Shown: positions 17,101 through 25,539 of the stretch, piece by piece
How positions within the stretch are numbered: position 1 is the first letter of the stretch
Layout of the letters: each line of letters starts with the position of its first letter
Assembly (NCBI GenBank): GCA_963761325.1
Contig: CAVXGZ010000002.1
Span: 1,116,001 to 1,180,000 of the forward strand
DNA length: 64,000 nucleotides
Source of the DNA: Streptantibioticus_C sp963761325
Lineage (GTDB): Bacteria; Actinomycetota; Actinomycetes; Streptomycetales; Streptomycetaceae
Reading direction: 5' to 3'
Notes under the pieces: generated by a model
Told to the model about the DNA's origin: nothing
What the model saw: only the letters and a program-made list of their open reading frames with translations
Database searches by the model: none
Made by a program: the position numbers and the translations under genes

Positions 17101-18339
17101 ATGTTCACTGGCCGGATCGGCGAGATCGGCTGCGTGGAGAGCGTCGAGAGCCTGGACGGCGGCACCGGGCGGGTCGCGTTGCGGGTACCGGTGGCCGCCG
17201 CCGCGCTGGAGCCGGGCGGCTCGATGTGCGTGAACGGGGTCCGGCTCACCGCGAAGGAGCTGTCCGGCGCGGTCGCGGTGGCCACCGTCGCGGCCGAGAC
17301 CCGGCGCCGCTCCACCTTCGACGCGATCGCCGCCGGCGACCCGGTCAACGTCGAACTGCCGCTGGCCGTCGGCGACCCGCTCGACGGGCACCTGGTCCAG
17401 GGCTACACCGACGCGGTCGGCAAGGTGCTGCGGGTGGACGACGAGGGCGGTGAGTGCCGGCGGGTGTGGATCCGGCCGCCCGAGCGGTCGCTGCCGCACC
17501 TGCTCGCCAAGGCGCCGGTCGCGGTGGACGGCGTCAGCCTGACCGTCGCGGAGCAGCAGCGCGACCGGTTCTCCGTGGTGCTGCTGCCGGCCACCCGGTC
17601 GAGCACCACCCTGGGCCGGCTGGCGCCGGGGGACCGGGTCAACCTGGAGGCCGACCTGGTCGGCCGCCTCGTCGGCCGGGACCCCGGCCGGGGCCGGCAG
17701 AGCCTGGACCGGATCGTGACCGGCCTGCCGTGGGCCGGCCCGGTCACCGGGAAGGCGGGCGTGGAGAAGGCGGTGCGCCAACTCGCCGCGGGCGGCGGCG
17801 TGGTGGTGTGGGACCCGGCGACCGAGGGCGAGGGCGACGTGGTCTTCGGCGGTGCCCACCTGCCGCCGCAGGCGTTCACCTTCCTGCTCACCGAGGCGTG
17901 CGGCCACACCACGGTCCCGTGCGCCCCGGAGGTGCTGGAACGGCTGGAGATCGGTCCCGTCCCCGGCGACGGCGACCGGTTCGGCACCGCCATGCACGTC
18001 CCCGTCGACCTGGCGGCCGGCACCGGCACCGGCGTCTGCGCCGCGGACCGGGCCGCCACCGTCCGCGCCCTCGCCGACCCCGCCGCGCGCCCCGGCGACT
18101 TCCTGCGCCCCGGCCACGTCTTCCCGCTGCGCGCCCGGCCCGGGCTGCTCGCCGAACGCCAGGGACACACCGAGGCGACGGTGGCGCTCTGCCTGGCCGC
18201 CGGTCTGCCGCCGGTCGGGGTGTGCTGCGAGGTGATGAACCCCGACGGCGCGATGGCCCGGGCCGGCGACCTGGAGATCGCCGCACTGCGCTGGGGGATG
18301 CCGATGGTGGAGATCTCCGAGCTGTGGGCCTGGCTGTGA
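17101..18339 (+). CDS. Riboflavin synthase (RibE) - DHBP synthase (RibB) fusion
   Basis: A 412-residue protein. Residues 1-205 are riboflavin synthase alpha: the start MFTGRIGEIG and two lumazine-binding repeats (VNGVRLTAKEL and VDGVSLTVAEQ). Residues about 215-412 match 3,4-dihydroxy-2-butanone 4-phosphate synthase, with ADRAATVRALADP, FLRPGHVFPLRARPG, GHTEATVALC and CCEVMNPDGAMAR. The N-terminal acidic loop reads TEGEGD where the family has RENEGD, so the phosphate-contacting Arg is replaced. AGGGGTGG lies 7 bases before the ATG. The fusion lacks GTP cyclohydrolase II and lumazine synthase neighbours, so it is not the main rib operon; it sits under its own FMN riboswitch and overlaps a methyltransferase. 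Confidence 0.85.
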   Translation: MFTGRIGEIGCVESVESLDGGTGRVALRVPVAAAALEPGGSMCVNGVRLTAKELSGAVAVATVAAETRRRSTFDAIAAGDPVNVELPLAVGDPLDGHLVQGYTDAVGKVLRVDDEGGECRRVWIRPPERSLPHLLAKAPVAVDGVSLTVAEQQRDRFSVVLLPATRSSTTLGRLAPGDRVNLEADLVGRLVGRDPGRGRQSLDRIVTGLPWAGPVTGKAGVEKAVRQLAAGGGVVVWDPATEGEGDVVFGGAHLPPQAFTFLLTEACGHTTVPCAPEVLERLEIGPVPGDGDRFGTAMHVPVDLAAGTGTGVCAADRAATVRALADPAARPGDFLRPGHVFPLRARPGLLAERQGHTEATVALCLAAGLPPVGVCCEVMNPDGAMARAGDLEIAALRWGMPMVEISELWAWL

Positions 18340-19091
18340 GCGTCCCGGAGCCCGCCGGCTACGACGACCCGGTCTTCTTCGCGGCCTACCGGCGGATGCG
18401 GGCCGATCGGGCCGGGTTCAACGAGGAACTCGAACAGCCCGCGCTGGCCCGCCTGCTGCCGGACACGGCCGGGCTGGACGTACTCGAACTCGGCTGCGGC
18501 GACGGCTCGTTGGCCCGCCGGCTGGCGGCGGCCGGTGCCCGCTCGGTGCTCGCGACGGACCCGTCGGCGCGCATGCTGGCGCTGGCCGCCCGCCATCCGC
18601 ATCCGCGGGTGCGGCTGCTGCGGGTGCCCGCCGAACGGCTCCGGCTGCCGGACGCCTGCCTCGACCTGGTGGTCAGCAGCCTGGCCCTGCACTACGTGGC
18701 CGACTACCGCCGGCTCGTCGAGCGGGTGGCCGGCTGGCTGCGTCCCGGCGGCCGGTTCGCCTACTCCGTCGAACACCCCGTGTGCACGGCCCGCGATCCC
18801 ATGACCGGCTGGGTCGCGCGGGGGGAGCGGACGGTGTGGCCGGTGGACGACTACGCGCGCGAGGGCACCCGGGTCCAGTCGTGGTTCGGCGTCCGGGTCA
18901 CCAAGCACCACCGGCGGCTCGCCACGCTGATCGGCGATCTCACCGCCGCCGGCCTGACCGTGACCGCCGTCGACGAGCCGTACCCGGACGACGACACGCT
19001 GGCCAGGCGTCCCGATCTCGCCGAGCACCTGCGCCGCCCGCCGCTCCTGCTGGTGGGCGCGCGCAAGCCGGAGGCGGTGCGCCATGGGTGA
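18336..19091 (+). CDS. Class I SAM-dependent methyltransferase coupled to the riboflavin fusion
   Basis: A 251-residue methyltransferase with the SAM loop VLELGCGDGSLARRLAAAG (about residues 46-64), ATDPS acidic strand, DLVVSSLALHYV and GWLRPGGRFAYSVEHPV. The GTG start overlaps the riboflavin gene stop (GTGA), giving tight coupling. This fusion-protein partner suggests a flavin- or lumazine-derived substrate, but similar proteins methylate many small molecules, so the role is inferred from context only. Confidence 0.82.
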   Translation: MSVPEPAGYDDPVFFAAYRRMRADRAGFNEELEQPALARLLPDTAGLDVLELGCGDGSLARRLAAAGARSVLATDPSARMLALAARHPHPRVRLLRVPAERLRLPDACLDLVVSSLALHYVADYRRLVERVAGWLRPGGRFAYSVEHPVCTARDPMTGWVARGERTVWPVDDYAREGTRVQSWFGVRVTKHHRRLATLIGDLTAAGLTVTAVDEPYPDDDTLARRPDLAEHLRRPPLLLVGARKPEAVRHG

Positions 19092-19131
19092 CCGGTGGAG
19101 CGGCGTGACCCGTTGGCCTACATTTGTTGGC

Positions 19132-19734
19132 ATGACTGAGGGTGAAGAGACCGCCGGTGCGGGGAAGCGTTCGGACCGGACCAAGGCGGCGATCCTGCGG
19201 GCCGCGCGCATCCTGTTCGCGGCCCAGGGATACGAACGCACCACCATCCGCGCGGTCGCGGTCGACGCGGGCATCGACCCGTCCATGGTGATGCGCTACT
19301 TCGGCAGCAAGGAGCAGCTCTTCGACGCCGCGCTCGCGATCGACCTGCGCCTGCCGGACCTGGCGGCGGTGCCCCGCGGCGAGATCGCCCGCGTCCTGGT
19401 GCGGCACTTCCTGGACCGCTGGGGCGGCGATCCGGCCGACGACGCCCTGCTGGTGCTCATGCGCTCGGCGGTCACCAACGCGCGGGCCGCCGAGCGCACC
19501 CACGAGATCTTCGCCTCCCAGGTGCTGCCGGCGCTGGCCGCCGCGCTGGGGCCGGAGGTGGCCGAGCAGCGGGCCGGCCTGGTCTCCACCCAGCTCCTCG
19601 GGCTCGGACTCACCCGCTACCTGCTGTGCCTTCCGGCGGTCACCGCCCTCACCCCCGAGCAGATCGAGGAACAGCTCGCCCCGGCCCTCCAGGTCACCCT
19701 CGGCCTCGACCGGCCGGCGGACGCCGAGATCTGA
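19132..19734 (+). CDS. TetR-family transcriptional regulator
   Basis: A 200-residue repressor. The N-terminal helix-turn-helix (residues about 14-60) reads AAILRAARILFAAQGYERTT and VDAGIDPSMVMRYFGSKEQLF, and the remainder is the ligand-binding helical domain. Its own promoter has a possible TACATT -10 at 19119-19124 with TTGTTGG just before the ATG; this half-site matches the CAACAATTGTTG operator of the next gene, suggesting autoregulation and possibly a leaderless transcript. The likely target is the monooxygenase operon. Confidence 0.88.
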   Translation: MTEGEETAGAGKRSDRTKAAILRAARILFAAQGYERTTIRAVAVDAGIDPSMVMRYFGSKEQLFDAALAIDLRLPDLAAVPRGEIARVLVRHFLDRWGGDPADDALLVLMRSAVTNARAAERTHEIFASQVLPALAAALGPEVAEQRAGLVSTQLLGLGLTRYLLCLPAVTALTPEQIEEQLAPALQVTLGLDRPADAEI

Positions 19735-19776
19735 GGCGGCGGCCTGGCCTGGGAACCGGCGCGCTCCCAACTTTGC

Positions 19777-19857
19777 CAACAAGCGTGGGCCAACAATTGT
19801 TGACGCTTTTTGCCGGTCGGCTCTACGCTGTCAACAATTGTTGGCCCACGCTTGTTG
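19777..19857 (+). promoter_or_regulatory. Promoter bracketed by a perfect 28-bp inverted repeat (TetR operator)
   Basis: Arms 19777-19804 and 19830-19857 are exact reverse complements. Each contains the palindrome CAACAATTGTTG (19791-19802 and 19832-19843). A TTGACG -35 (19800-19805) and TACGCT -10 (19824-19829), 18 bases apart, sit in the 25-base spacer, so two operators bracket the promoter. Confidence 0.85.
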
Positions 19858-19870
19858 ACTTTGGAGCGCC

Positions 19871-21325
19871 ATGGACACGAAGACGGATGTCGTCATCGTC
19901 GGTGCCGGCCCGACCGGGCTGCTGCTGGCCGGGGACCTGGCCGCCGCCGGGGTCGCGACCACCGTCCTGGAGAGCCGCGTCGAGGAGTCCGGCGTCACCC
20001 GGGCGTTCGCCCTGCACGCGCGCACCCTGGAGCAGTTGGACGCCCGCGGCCTGGCCGACGAACTGGTCGCCACCGGGCGGCGCGTCGCCGCGTTCAACCT
20101 CTTCTCCCACCTCGATCTCGACCTGTCGAAGCTGCCCACCCGCTTCCCGTACGTGCTGATCACGCCGCAGTACAACACCGAGCGGGTGCTGCTGCGCCGG
20201 GCCGAGGCGGCCGGCGCCCGGATCGTGCGCGGCGCCAGGGTCACCGAGGTCCGGCAGGACGCCGACGGTGTCGAGGTGCGGACCGAGGGCGCCGGCTCCG
20301 GGACCGTCCGCGCCCGCTACGCGGTCGGCACCGACGGCGTGCGCAGCACCGTGCGCGACGCGCTCGGCCTCGACTTCCCCGGCCGGGCCGTCGTGCGATC
20401 GCTGATGCTCGCCGACGTCCGGTTGACCGACGCGCCCGACCAGGTGCTGTCCATCGACTCGGCCGGCGACTGCTTCGCCTTCGTCGCGCCGTTCGGCGAC
20501 GGCTGGTTCCGGGTCTTCGCCTGGGACCGCGGCAACCCGCTGCCCGACACCGCGCCGGTCGACCTGGCGGAGGTGCGCTCGGTGACCCAACGCGCCCTCG
20601 GCAGCGACTTCGGCATGTGCGAGCCGCGCTGGCTCTCCCGCTTCCACTGCGACGAACGCCAGGTCGAGCGGTACCGGGTCGGCCGGGTCTTCCTGGCCGG
20701 CGACGCCGCCCACGTGCACACCCCGGCGGGCGGCCAGGGCATGAACACCGGCCTGCAGGACGCGGCCAACCTCGGCTGGAAACTGGCCGCCGTGGTCCAA
20801 GGCCGCGCCCCGGCCGGCCTGTTGGACACCTACCACGCCGAACGCCACCCGGTCGGCCGCACGGTCGTCCGGGTCAGCGGCGCGCTCATCCGGCTCGTGA
20901 TGATCAAGTCCGCGGCGGGACGCGCCACGCGCGACACCGTGGTCGGCACGGCGCTGCGCCTGGGACCGGTCGTCCGCCGGGCCGGCGGCGTGCTCTCCGG
21001 CATCGGCGTCGACTACCCGGCCCCGTCCGGCAGTCACCGCCTGACCGGCCGGCGGGCCCCCGACCTCCCGCTCGCGGACGACGGCAGCGGACCGCTGCGG
21101 CTCTACGAGGCGCTGCGCGGCGGCGAGTTCGTCCTGGTCACCCCGGAAGGCGGCACGCCGGCGCTGCCGTCCGGCTGGAGGGGCCGGGTCCGCCACGTCT
21201 TCGCCGCCGACCCGTCCGGTCCCACCCGGCTCGTCCGCCCGGACGGCCACCTCGCCTGGGCGGCCGACGACCCGGACCCCGCCGCGGTCTCGGCGGCCCT
21301 CACCGCGTGGTGCGGGCGCGGTTGA
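19871..21325 (+). CDS. FAD-dependent monooxygenase (PF01494, aromatic hydroxylase/rifampicin monooxygenase-like)
   Basis: A 484-residue class A flavin monooxygenase. The FAD-binding GAGPTGLLLAGDLAAAG is at residues 11-27, the Asp-Gly motif VGTDGVRSTVRDALG in the middle and the GD motif VFLAGDAAHVHTPAGGQGMN at about residue 275. The C-terminal third is the thioredoxin-like domain seen in phenol hydroxylase and rifampicin monooxygenase relatives. It probably hydroxylates an aromatic compound using NAD(P)H. The promoter is bracketed by two TetR-type operators. A cupin and an FAH hydrolase follow, which points to ring oxidation followed by C-C cleavage. Confidence 0.87.
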   Translation: MDTKTDVVIVGAGPTGLLLAGDLAAAGVATTVLESRVEESGVTRAFALHARTLEQLDARGLADELVATGRRVAAFNLFSHLDLDLSKLPTRFPYVLITPQYNTERVLLRRAEAAGARIVRGARVTEVRQDADGVEVRTEGAGSGTVRARYAVGTDGVRSTVRDALGLDFPGRAVVRSLMLADVRLTDAPDQVLSIDSAGDCFAFVAPFGDGWFRVFAWDRGNPLPDTAPVDLAEVRSVTQRALGSDFGMCEPRWLSRFHCDERQVERYRVGRVFLAGDAAHVHTPAGGQGMNTGLQDAANLGWKLAAVVQGRAPAGLLDTYHAERHPVGRTVVRVSGALIRLVMIKSAAGRATRDTVVGTALRLGPVVRRAGGVLSGIGVDYPAPSGSHRLTGRRAPDLPLADDGSGPLRLYEALRGGEFVLVTPEGGTPALPSGWRGRVRHVFAADPSGPTRLVRPDGHLAWAADDPDPAAVSAALTAWCGRG

Positions 21326-21528
21326 ACCGGCGGTTCGGCACGCCGTCGCGCCGTCCGCGCCGCGCGGGCGCGTCCCGGCACCGCCCGACCCGGCCGCGAG
21401 GTACGGGTCCGACAATCGGGGTGCCCGACACCGACCCCGGACAACGCACGAACGTCTGAACGGACGGACGGCCGCACCCGAACGGAAGGAACCCCCGTGA
21501 TCATCGGCCAAGAACCCGGAGGCGCGGC

Positions 21529-21894
21529 ATGACTGCTCGTATCACCCGTGCGGACGGCGCGCCCGGCTACTCCGCCCCCGGCCACGAGGGCGTCTCCGCC
21601 CGCCGGCTCCAGGGCCACGAGGCCGGCCGCACCGAGAACTTCTGGATCGGCATGTCGGTCTACGAGCCGGGCGGCCACGCCAAGACCGCGCCCGCCCCGC
21701 AGGAGACCGTCTACGTGGTCCTGGACGGCGAGTTGACCCTGGAGGCCGACGAGCAGACCACCGTGCTGCGCCGCCACGACTCGGCCCACCTGCCGGCCGG
21801 CACCGTGCGCAGCGTGGCGAACCGCAGCGACCGGCCGGCGACCCTGCTGGTCACCATCGCCATGCCGCCCGCCGAACCCGGGAGCCCGGCGTGA
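21529..21894 (+). CDS. Single-domain cupin protein
   Basis: A 121-residue cupin with the two strand motifs PGGHAKTAPAPQETVYVVLDG (motif 1) and HLPAGTVRSVANRSD (motif 2, partial). The usual two histidines of motif 1 are reduced, so metal binding is uncertain. GGAGG 7 bases upstream of the ATG. Its stop overlaps the start of the FAH-family gene (GTGA), so the two are co-translated. A role as a ring-cleavage dioxygenase or isomerase in the same pathway is possible. Confidence 0.75.
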   Translation: MTARITRADGAPGYSAPGHEGVSARRLQGHEAGRTENFWIGMSVYEPGGHAKTAPAPQETVYVVLDGELTLEADEQTTVLRRHDSAHLPAGTVRSVANRSDRPATLLVTIAMPPAEPGSPA

Positions 21895-22733
21895 GGCTGT
21901 GCACCTTCCAGGTGGCGGAGCCGGGCGCCGGCCCGGCGGGTCCGCGACCGGGCGTGCTGCGCGGGGAGACCGTCACGCGGATCGAGGCGGACAGCCTCAT
22001 CGACTACCTGGCCGGCGGGCGCACCGCGGCCGAGGCCGAGTCCTACCCCCTGGACCAGGTGCGGCTGCTCGCCCCGATCCCCACGCCGCCGTCGATCCGG
22101 GACTTCTTCGTCTTCGAGCAGCACGTGGCGACCACCGGGGCCCGCTTCGGCCGCTCCGTCCCGGAGTTCTGGTACAAGGAGCCGGTCTTCTACTTCACCA
22201 ACCCGGCCGCCGTCACCGGGCCGGACGAGACCGTCCCGTACCCGCACGGCACCGAGATGCTCGACTACGAACTCGAAGTGGCCGCGGTCATCGGGGACGG
22301 CGGCCGGATCGCCGGGTTCACCGTCCTCAACGACTGGTCGGCCCGCGACCTGCAGGGCGCGGAGATGTCCGTCGGCCTCGGCCCCGCCAAGGGCAAGGAC
22401 TTCGCCACCAGCATCGGCCCGGTCCTGGTGACGACCGACGAGTTCGACGGCACGTCGGGGACGATGATCGCCCGCGTGAACGGCGTCGAACGCTCCCGCG
22501 GCGAGATCGCCGACATGCACCACTCCTGGCAGGCGGTCCTCGACCGGGCCGCGCTCAACACCCGCCTGCGCCCCGGCGACATCCTCGGCTCCGGCACCGT
22601 GGGCACCGGCTGCATCCTCGAACTCGACGCCGAGTCCTGGCTCAGGCCCGGCGACGTCGTCGAATGCGAGATCACCGGCCTCGGCGTGCTCCGCAACACG
22701 GTCGGCCCCCCGACCCGCCCGGACACCGCCTAG
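21891..22733 (+). CDS. Fumarylacetoacetate hydrolase (FAH) family protein
   Basis: A 280-residue FAH-fold enzyme. The metal-site segment DYELEVAAVIG (Glu and Glu ligands) is followed by NDWSARDLQ with the third acidic ligand, and the C-terminal LRPGDILGSGTVGTGC is typical. Relatives hydrolyse or decarboxylate acylpyruvate-type ring-cleavage products. It is the last gene of the monooxygenase-cupin operon, and a terminator hairpin follows. Confidence 0.88.
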   Translation: MRLCTFQVAEPGAGPAGPRPGVLRGETVTRIEADSLIDYLAGGRTAAEAESYPLDQVRLLAPIPTPPSIRDFFVFEQHVATTGARFGRSVPEFWYKEPVFYFTNPAAVTGPDETVPYPHGTEMLDYELEVAAVIGDGGRIAGFTVLNDWSARDLQGAEMSVGLGPAKGKDFATSIGPVLVTTDEFDGTSGTMIARVNGVERSRGEIADMHHSWQAVLDRAALNTRLRPGDILGSGTVGTGCILELDAESWLRPGDVVECEITGLGVLRNTVGPPTRPDTA

Positions 22734-22776
22734 GTCTTGGAGCTCGCCGGGAACCGGCAGGACGAGCTCCGGGAAA

Positions 22777-22808
22777 GCGGCCGGGGAGACACGGGGCTCC
22801 CCGGCCGC
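22777..22808. terminator. Hairpin between convergent operons
   Basis: Exact 12-bp arms GCGGCCGGGGAG and CTCCCCGGCCGC with an 8-base loop. It separates the FAH operon from the convergent HExxH gene. Confidence 0.7.
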
Positions 22809-22858
22809 CCGGACGCCACGGGGTCTCGGCCGAAACGCCACGCGGCCCGGGACCGCCG

Positions 22859-24262
22859 TCATCCGGGCTGCCCGGTCCACCCCGCAGCGCCGTGGCGGAC
22901 GCTCCACAGCCGGCGGTGCTCCACGGCCGCCGCGGTGCTCTCGGCGACCGCGGCGGGCGAGATCGCGGTGCGGGCGAGCACGTCCAGGACATGCCGCATC
23001 CGCGTGACGAAACGGACCCCGAGGTTGGTGAGCCGGCCGCTGGCTAGCAGGGTGCCGGTCGCCTCGCCGGCACCGTCGCGCCAGCGGGCGAACTGCACCT
23101 GTGCCTCGTGGCGGGCGGTGCCGTCGTGCTCGTGCGACAGGCGACGGTGCCAGAAGCGGGCCACCCCGACATGGGCGTAGGCGCCGTGCAGGAGGCCGAC
23201 GAGCGGGCGCGGGTCCTCACGCCAGGGCGCGTAGAAGAGCTCGCCGGGCCGCTCGGCGGTGAGGTCGAACAGGTGGAGCAGCGCGGAGAGCTTGTTGTGC
23301 TGGAGCTCGTGAGTGAGCGTCAGCGCCAGGTCCTCCGCGGTGGCCGGGATCGTCAGGGCGGCCGCGCCGAAGGTCTCCTTCGAGCTGCCGCTGCGCGTGC
23401 TGCCCGGCGGCCCGGACACCGGGACGAGGGCGCGCAGCACGACGGCCGCCTCGGCCGCCACCTCGGGGTGCTCGGTTTCCAGCAGTTCCCAGCCGGCGGC
23501 CAGCACCTGCCGCCAGGGCCGCCAGCCGGTGTCGGTCAGCCGCTCGCACCGTCCGCCGAACGGGGCGCAGTACGGGTCGACGTCGTCGAGCAGCAACCCG
23601 CCGCCGGGAGGGCCGCCCGGGTCGGCCGGCGGCACGATGGTTCGCAGCCCCTGCCACGCGGCGGCGCCACCGGGGTGCCGCCGCGCCGTACCGATGTCGA
23701 TCCGCTGCCCGCCGGCCGTGACCCGGGCGCCGGACGGGCCGCCCTCGACCACCGCCCAGGTGCCGTCCGGCAGGCCGGGGAAGCACGCGGCGCCCAGCCG
23801 TGGCAGGATCACCTGCCCGTCATGCAGCGCCACGCCGGCCCGGGCGGGCAGGCCGGTGGCGGCGACCGCGGCCGCGGCCAGCGTGGCGAGCGCGTGCCCC
23901 GGATCCCGCGCCGAGCGGGCGTCGTGCCGGCCGCCGGGCGAGGAGAGCGCGTGCAGCGAGCGCAGCAGCGCCGGACCGACCGAGGGATAGGTGATCAGCG
24001 CGCGCACCGCGGCCGGCGAGCGGCGCTGGGCGGCGACCAGTTGGCACCACGCCTCCCGGCCGCGTCGCCCGACGTCCCCGCCGTACCGCGCGGTCGCGTC
24101 GCGGACGGCCCACAGCGTCATGAGCCGCCGGCTGTACTCCGCGTCGGCCAGCACCCGCGCCCCCTGCGGGCCGCCGCCACCCCCGGCGAACCGGGCGAAC
24201 ATCGCGGCGGTGACGGCGTGCGGCCGCGGCGCCGGTGGTCCGGAGGGGTCGATCCGGCTCAT
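22859..24262 (-). CDS. HExxH-motif protein (stand-alone aKG-HExxH-type peptide beta-hydroxylase)
   Basis: A 467-residue cytosolic protein. The motif His318-Glu-Leu-Gln-His322 lies in LTHELQHNKLSALLHLFDL, about two thirds along. This matches the HExxH domain found with radical SAM peptide maturases. Some members of that group use 2-oxoglutarate and iron to beta-hydroxylate the peptide formed by the radical SAM partner. In many systems the HExxH domain is fused to FxsB, often in an inactivated form; here it is separate and has its full motif. Its ATG overlaps the FxsB stop (ATGA), so both are made in step. The downstream basic region ends in a normal stop. Confidence 0.8.
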   Translation of the reverse strand: MSRIDPSGPPAPRPHAVTAAMFARFAGGGGGPQGARVLADAEYSRRLMTLWAVRDATARYGGDVGRRGREAWCQLVAAQRRSPAAVRALITYPSVGPALLRSLHALSSPGGRHDARSARDPGHALATLAAAAVAATGLPARAGVALHDGQVILPRLGAACFPGLPDGTWAVVEGGPSGARVTAGGQRIDIGTARRHPGGAAAWQGLRTIVPPADPGGPPGGGLLLDDVDPYCAPFGGRCERLTDTGWRPWRQVLAAGWELLETEHPEVAAEAAVVLRALVPVSGPPGSTRSGSSKETFGAAALTIPATAEDLALTLTHELQHNKLSALLHLFDLTAERPGELFYAPWREDPRPLVGLLHGAYAHVGVARFWHRRLSHEHDGTARHEAQVQFARWRDGAGEATGTLLASGRLTNLGVRFVTRMRHVLDVLARTAISPAAVAESTAAAVEHRRLWSVRHGAAGWTGQPG

Positions 24263-25539
24263 GCGGCGCCCGCAACGCCCCCACCGCCGGCCACCGGCGT
24301 GGCGCCGCCGGCCGGCGTCCTCGCCAGCCGGGCCACGTCGTCGGCCAGGCGCCGGCGGACGTGGTGGATGAGAACCTGCAGGTCGGCGCAGTACACGCTG
24401 GGGTTGGCGAAGCCGCTGCCGTTGTCCCGGTAGCGGTGCACGTAGTGGCCGCCGCCGCAGACGTCGCGCAGGGCGCAGCGCCGGCACTCGGGGGCGAGAG
24501 CGGCGGCGCCGGACTGGCGTGCGACCACGCCGGGCAGGCGCAGCGCCTCGTCGAAGGTGTTCCGGCCGACGTGCAGGCCGGTGTCGATGGCGCCGGAGTA
24601 CGCGGTCCGCAGCGCGTCGTCCTGGGAGATGGCACCGCTCGTCTCGACCACCACGTAGCCGATCGGTTCCAGACCCAGCCCCTCCACGTCGGCGTGCCCG
24701 CCGAGCAGCAGTGTGACGAGCTGGTCGAAGATCCGGATGCCGCTCTCGCGCACGGGGGCGTCGTACCAGTGGTCGAAGAGGCGGATCAGCCAGTCGGCGT
24801 AGGGCGTGCCGGGCGCCCCGGCGCGGCGGCCGGGCGGCGGCGCCGACCAGTTGGCGTGCGGCAGCAGGAAGTCCACCGTGGGCGGACGGTGGCGCAGCAA
24901 CTCCCGGTACGTGGCCACCGGATCGTTGCGCAGGTCGATCGTGCACAGCAGGCCGGTGAACAGGTTCCGGTGCGGTCCCCGGGCGAGCCGGCCCAGCGCG
25001 GCCGTCACCTCGGCGTGGCTGCCCCGCCCGTCGCGGTGGCGACGGTGCCGGTCGTGCGCGGCCCGCCCGCCGTCGAGGCTGACGCCCACGCCGACGTCCA
25101 ACTCGCCCAGCAGATCGAGGTAGCGGGCGGTGAGCCCGACCCCGTTGGTCTGCATGGCCACCGTGGTGCGGACCTGCGGGCCGACGGCCCGGCGCACCGA
25201 CCGCACGACCCGGGTGATCTTCTCCGGACCGGCCAGCAGCGGCTCGCCGCCGTGCAGGTCCACGCTGACCCGCGCGAGCCGGTGGGCCTGCGCGTGCTCG
25301 GCGATGCGCTCGGCGGTCTGGTCGATCACCGTGGCCGTCATCGCACGCGGCTGGGTCCGCCACCGCTGGTCCGCGGCGCGGTACATGTAGCAGTAATCGC
25401 AGTCGAGGTCGCATCGCCCGTGCACTTTCAGCACGAAATTCCGGAAGGGCACGGCGGGCGCCTCCCGCACCGGGAGAGTGCCGTCGGAACGTTCGCCGGT
25501 CGATTTTCGGCTGTTCCGAAGCGACTGCGTATCACCCAT
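24259..25539 (-). CDS. fxsB: Radical SAM/SPASM peptide maturase, FxsB-like
   Basis: A 426-residue radical SAM enzyme. The cluster motif CxxxCxxC is Cys43-DLD-Cys47-DY-Cys50. The SAM-contacting HGGEPLL follows at about residue 96, and the C-terminal SPASM-like region has ECRRCALRDVCGGGHYVHRY with another Cys near the end (PSVYC). The family installs cross-links, such as three-residue cyclophanes, in short ribosomal peptides. It is divergent from the FxsA-like precursor across a 317-base intergenic region and overlaps the HExxH gene by 4 bases. The ATG is preceded by CGGGGGT at 10 bases. Confidence 0.88.
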   Translation of the reverse strand: MGDTQSLRNSRKSTGERSDGTLPVREAPAVPFRNFVLKVHGRCDLDCDYCYMYRAADQRWRTQPRAMTATVIDQTAERIAEHAQAHRLARVSVDLHGGEPLLAGPEKITRVVRSVRRAVGPQVRTTVAMQTNGVGLTARYLDLLGELDVGVGVSLDGGRAAHDRHRRHRDGRGSHAEVTAALGRLARGPHRNLFTGLLCTIDLRNDPVATYRELLRHRPPTVDFLLPHANWSAPPPGRRAGAPGTPYADWLIRLFDHWYDAPVRESGIRIFDQLVTLLLGGHADVEGLGLEPIGYVVVETSGAISQDDALRTAYSGAIDTGLHVGRNTFDEALRLPGVVARQSGAAALAPECRRCALRDVCGGGHYVHRYRDNGSGFANPSVYCADLQVLIHHVRRRLADDVARLARTPAGGATPVAGGGGVAGAA

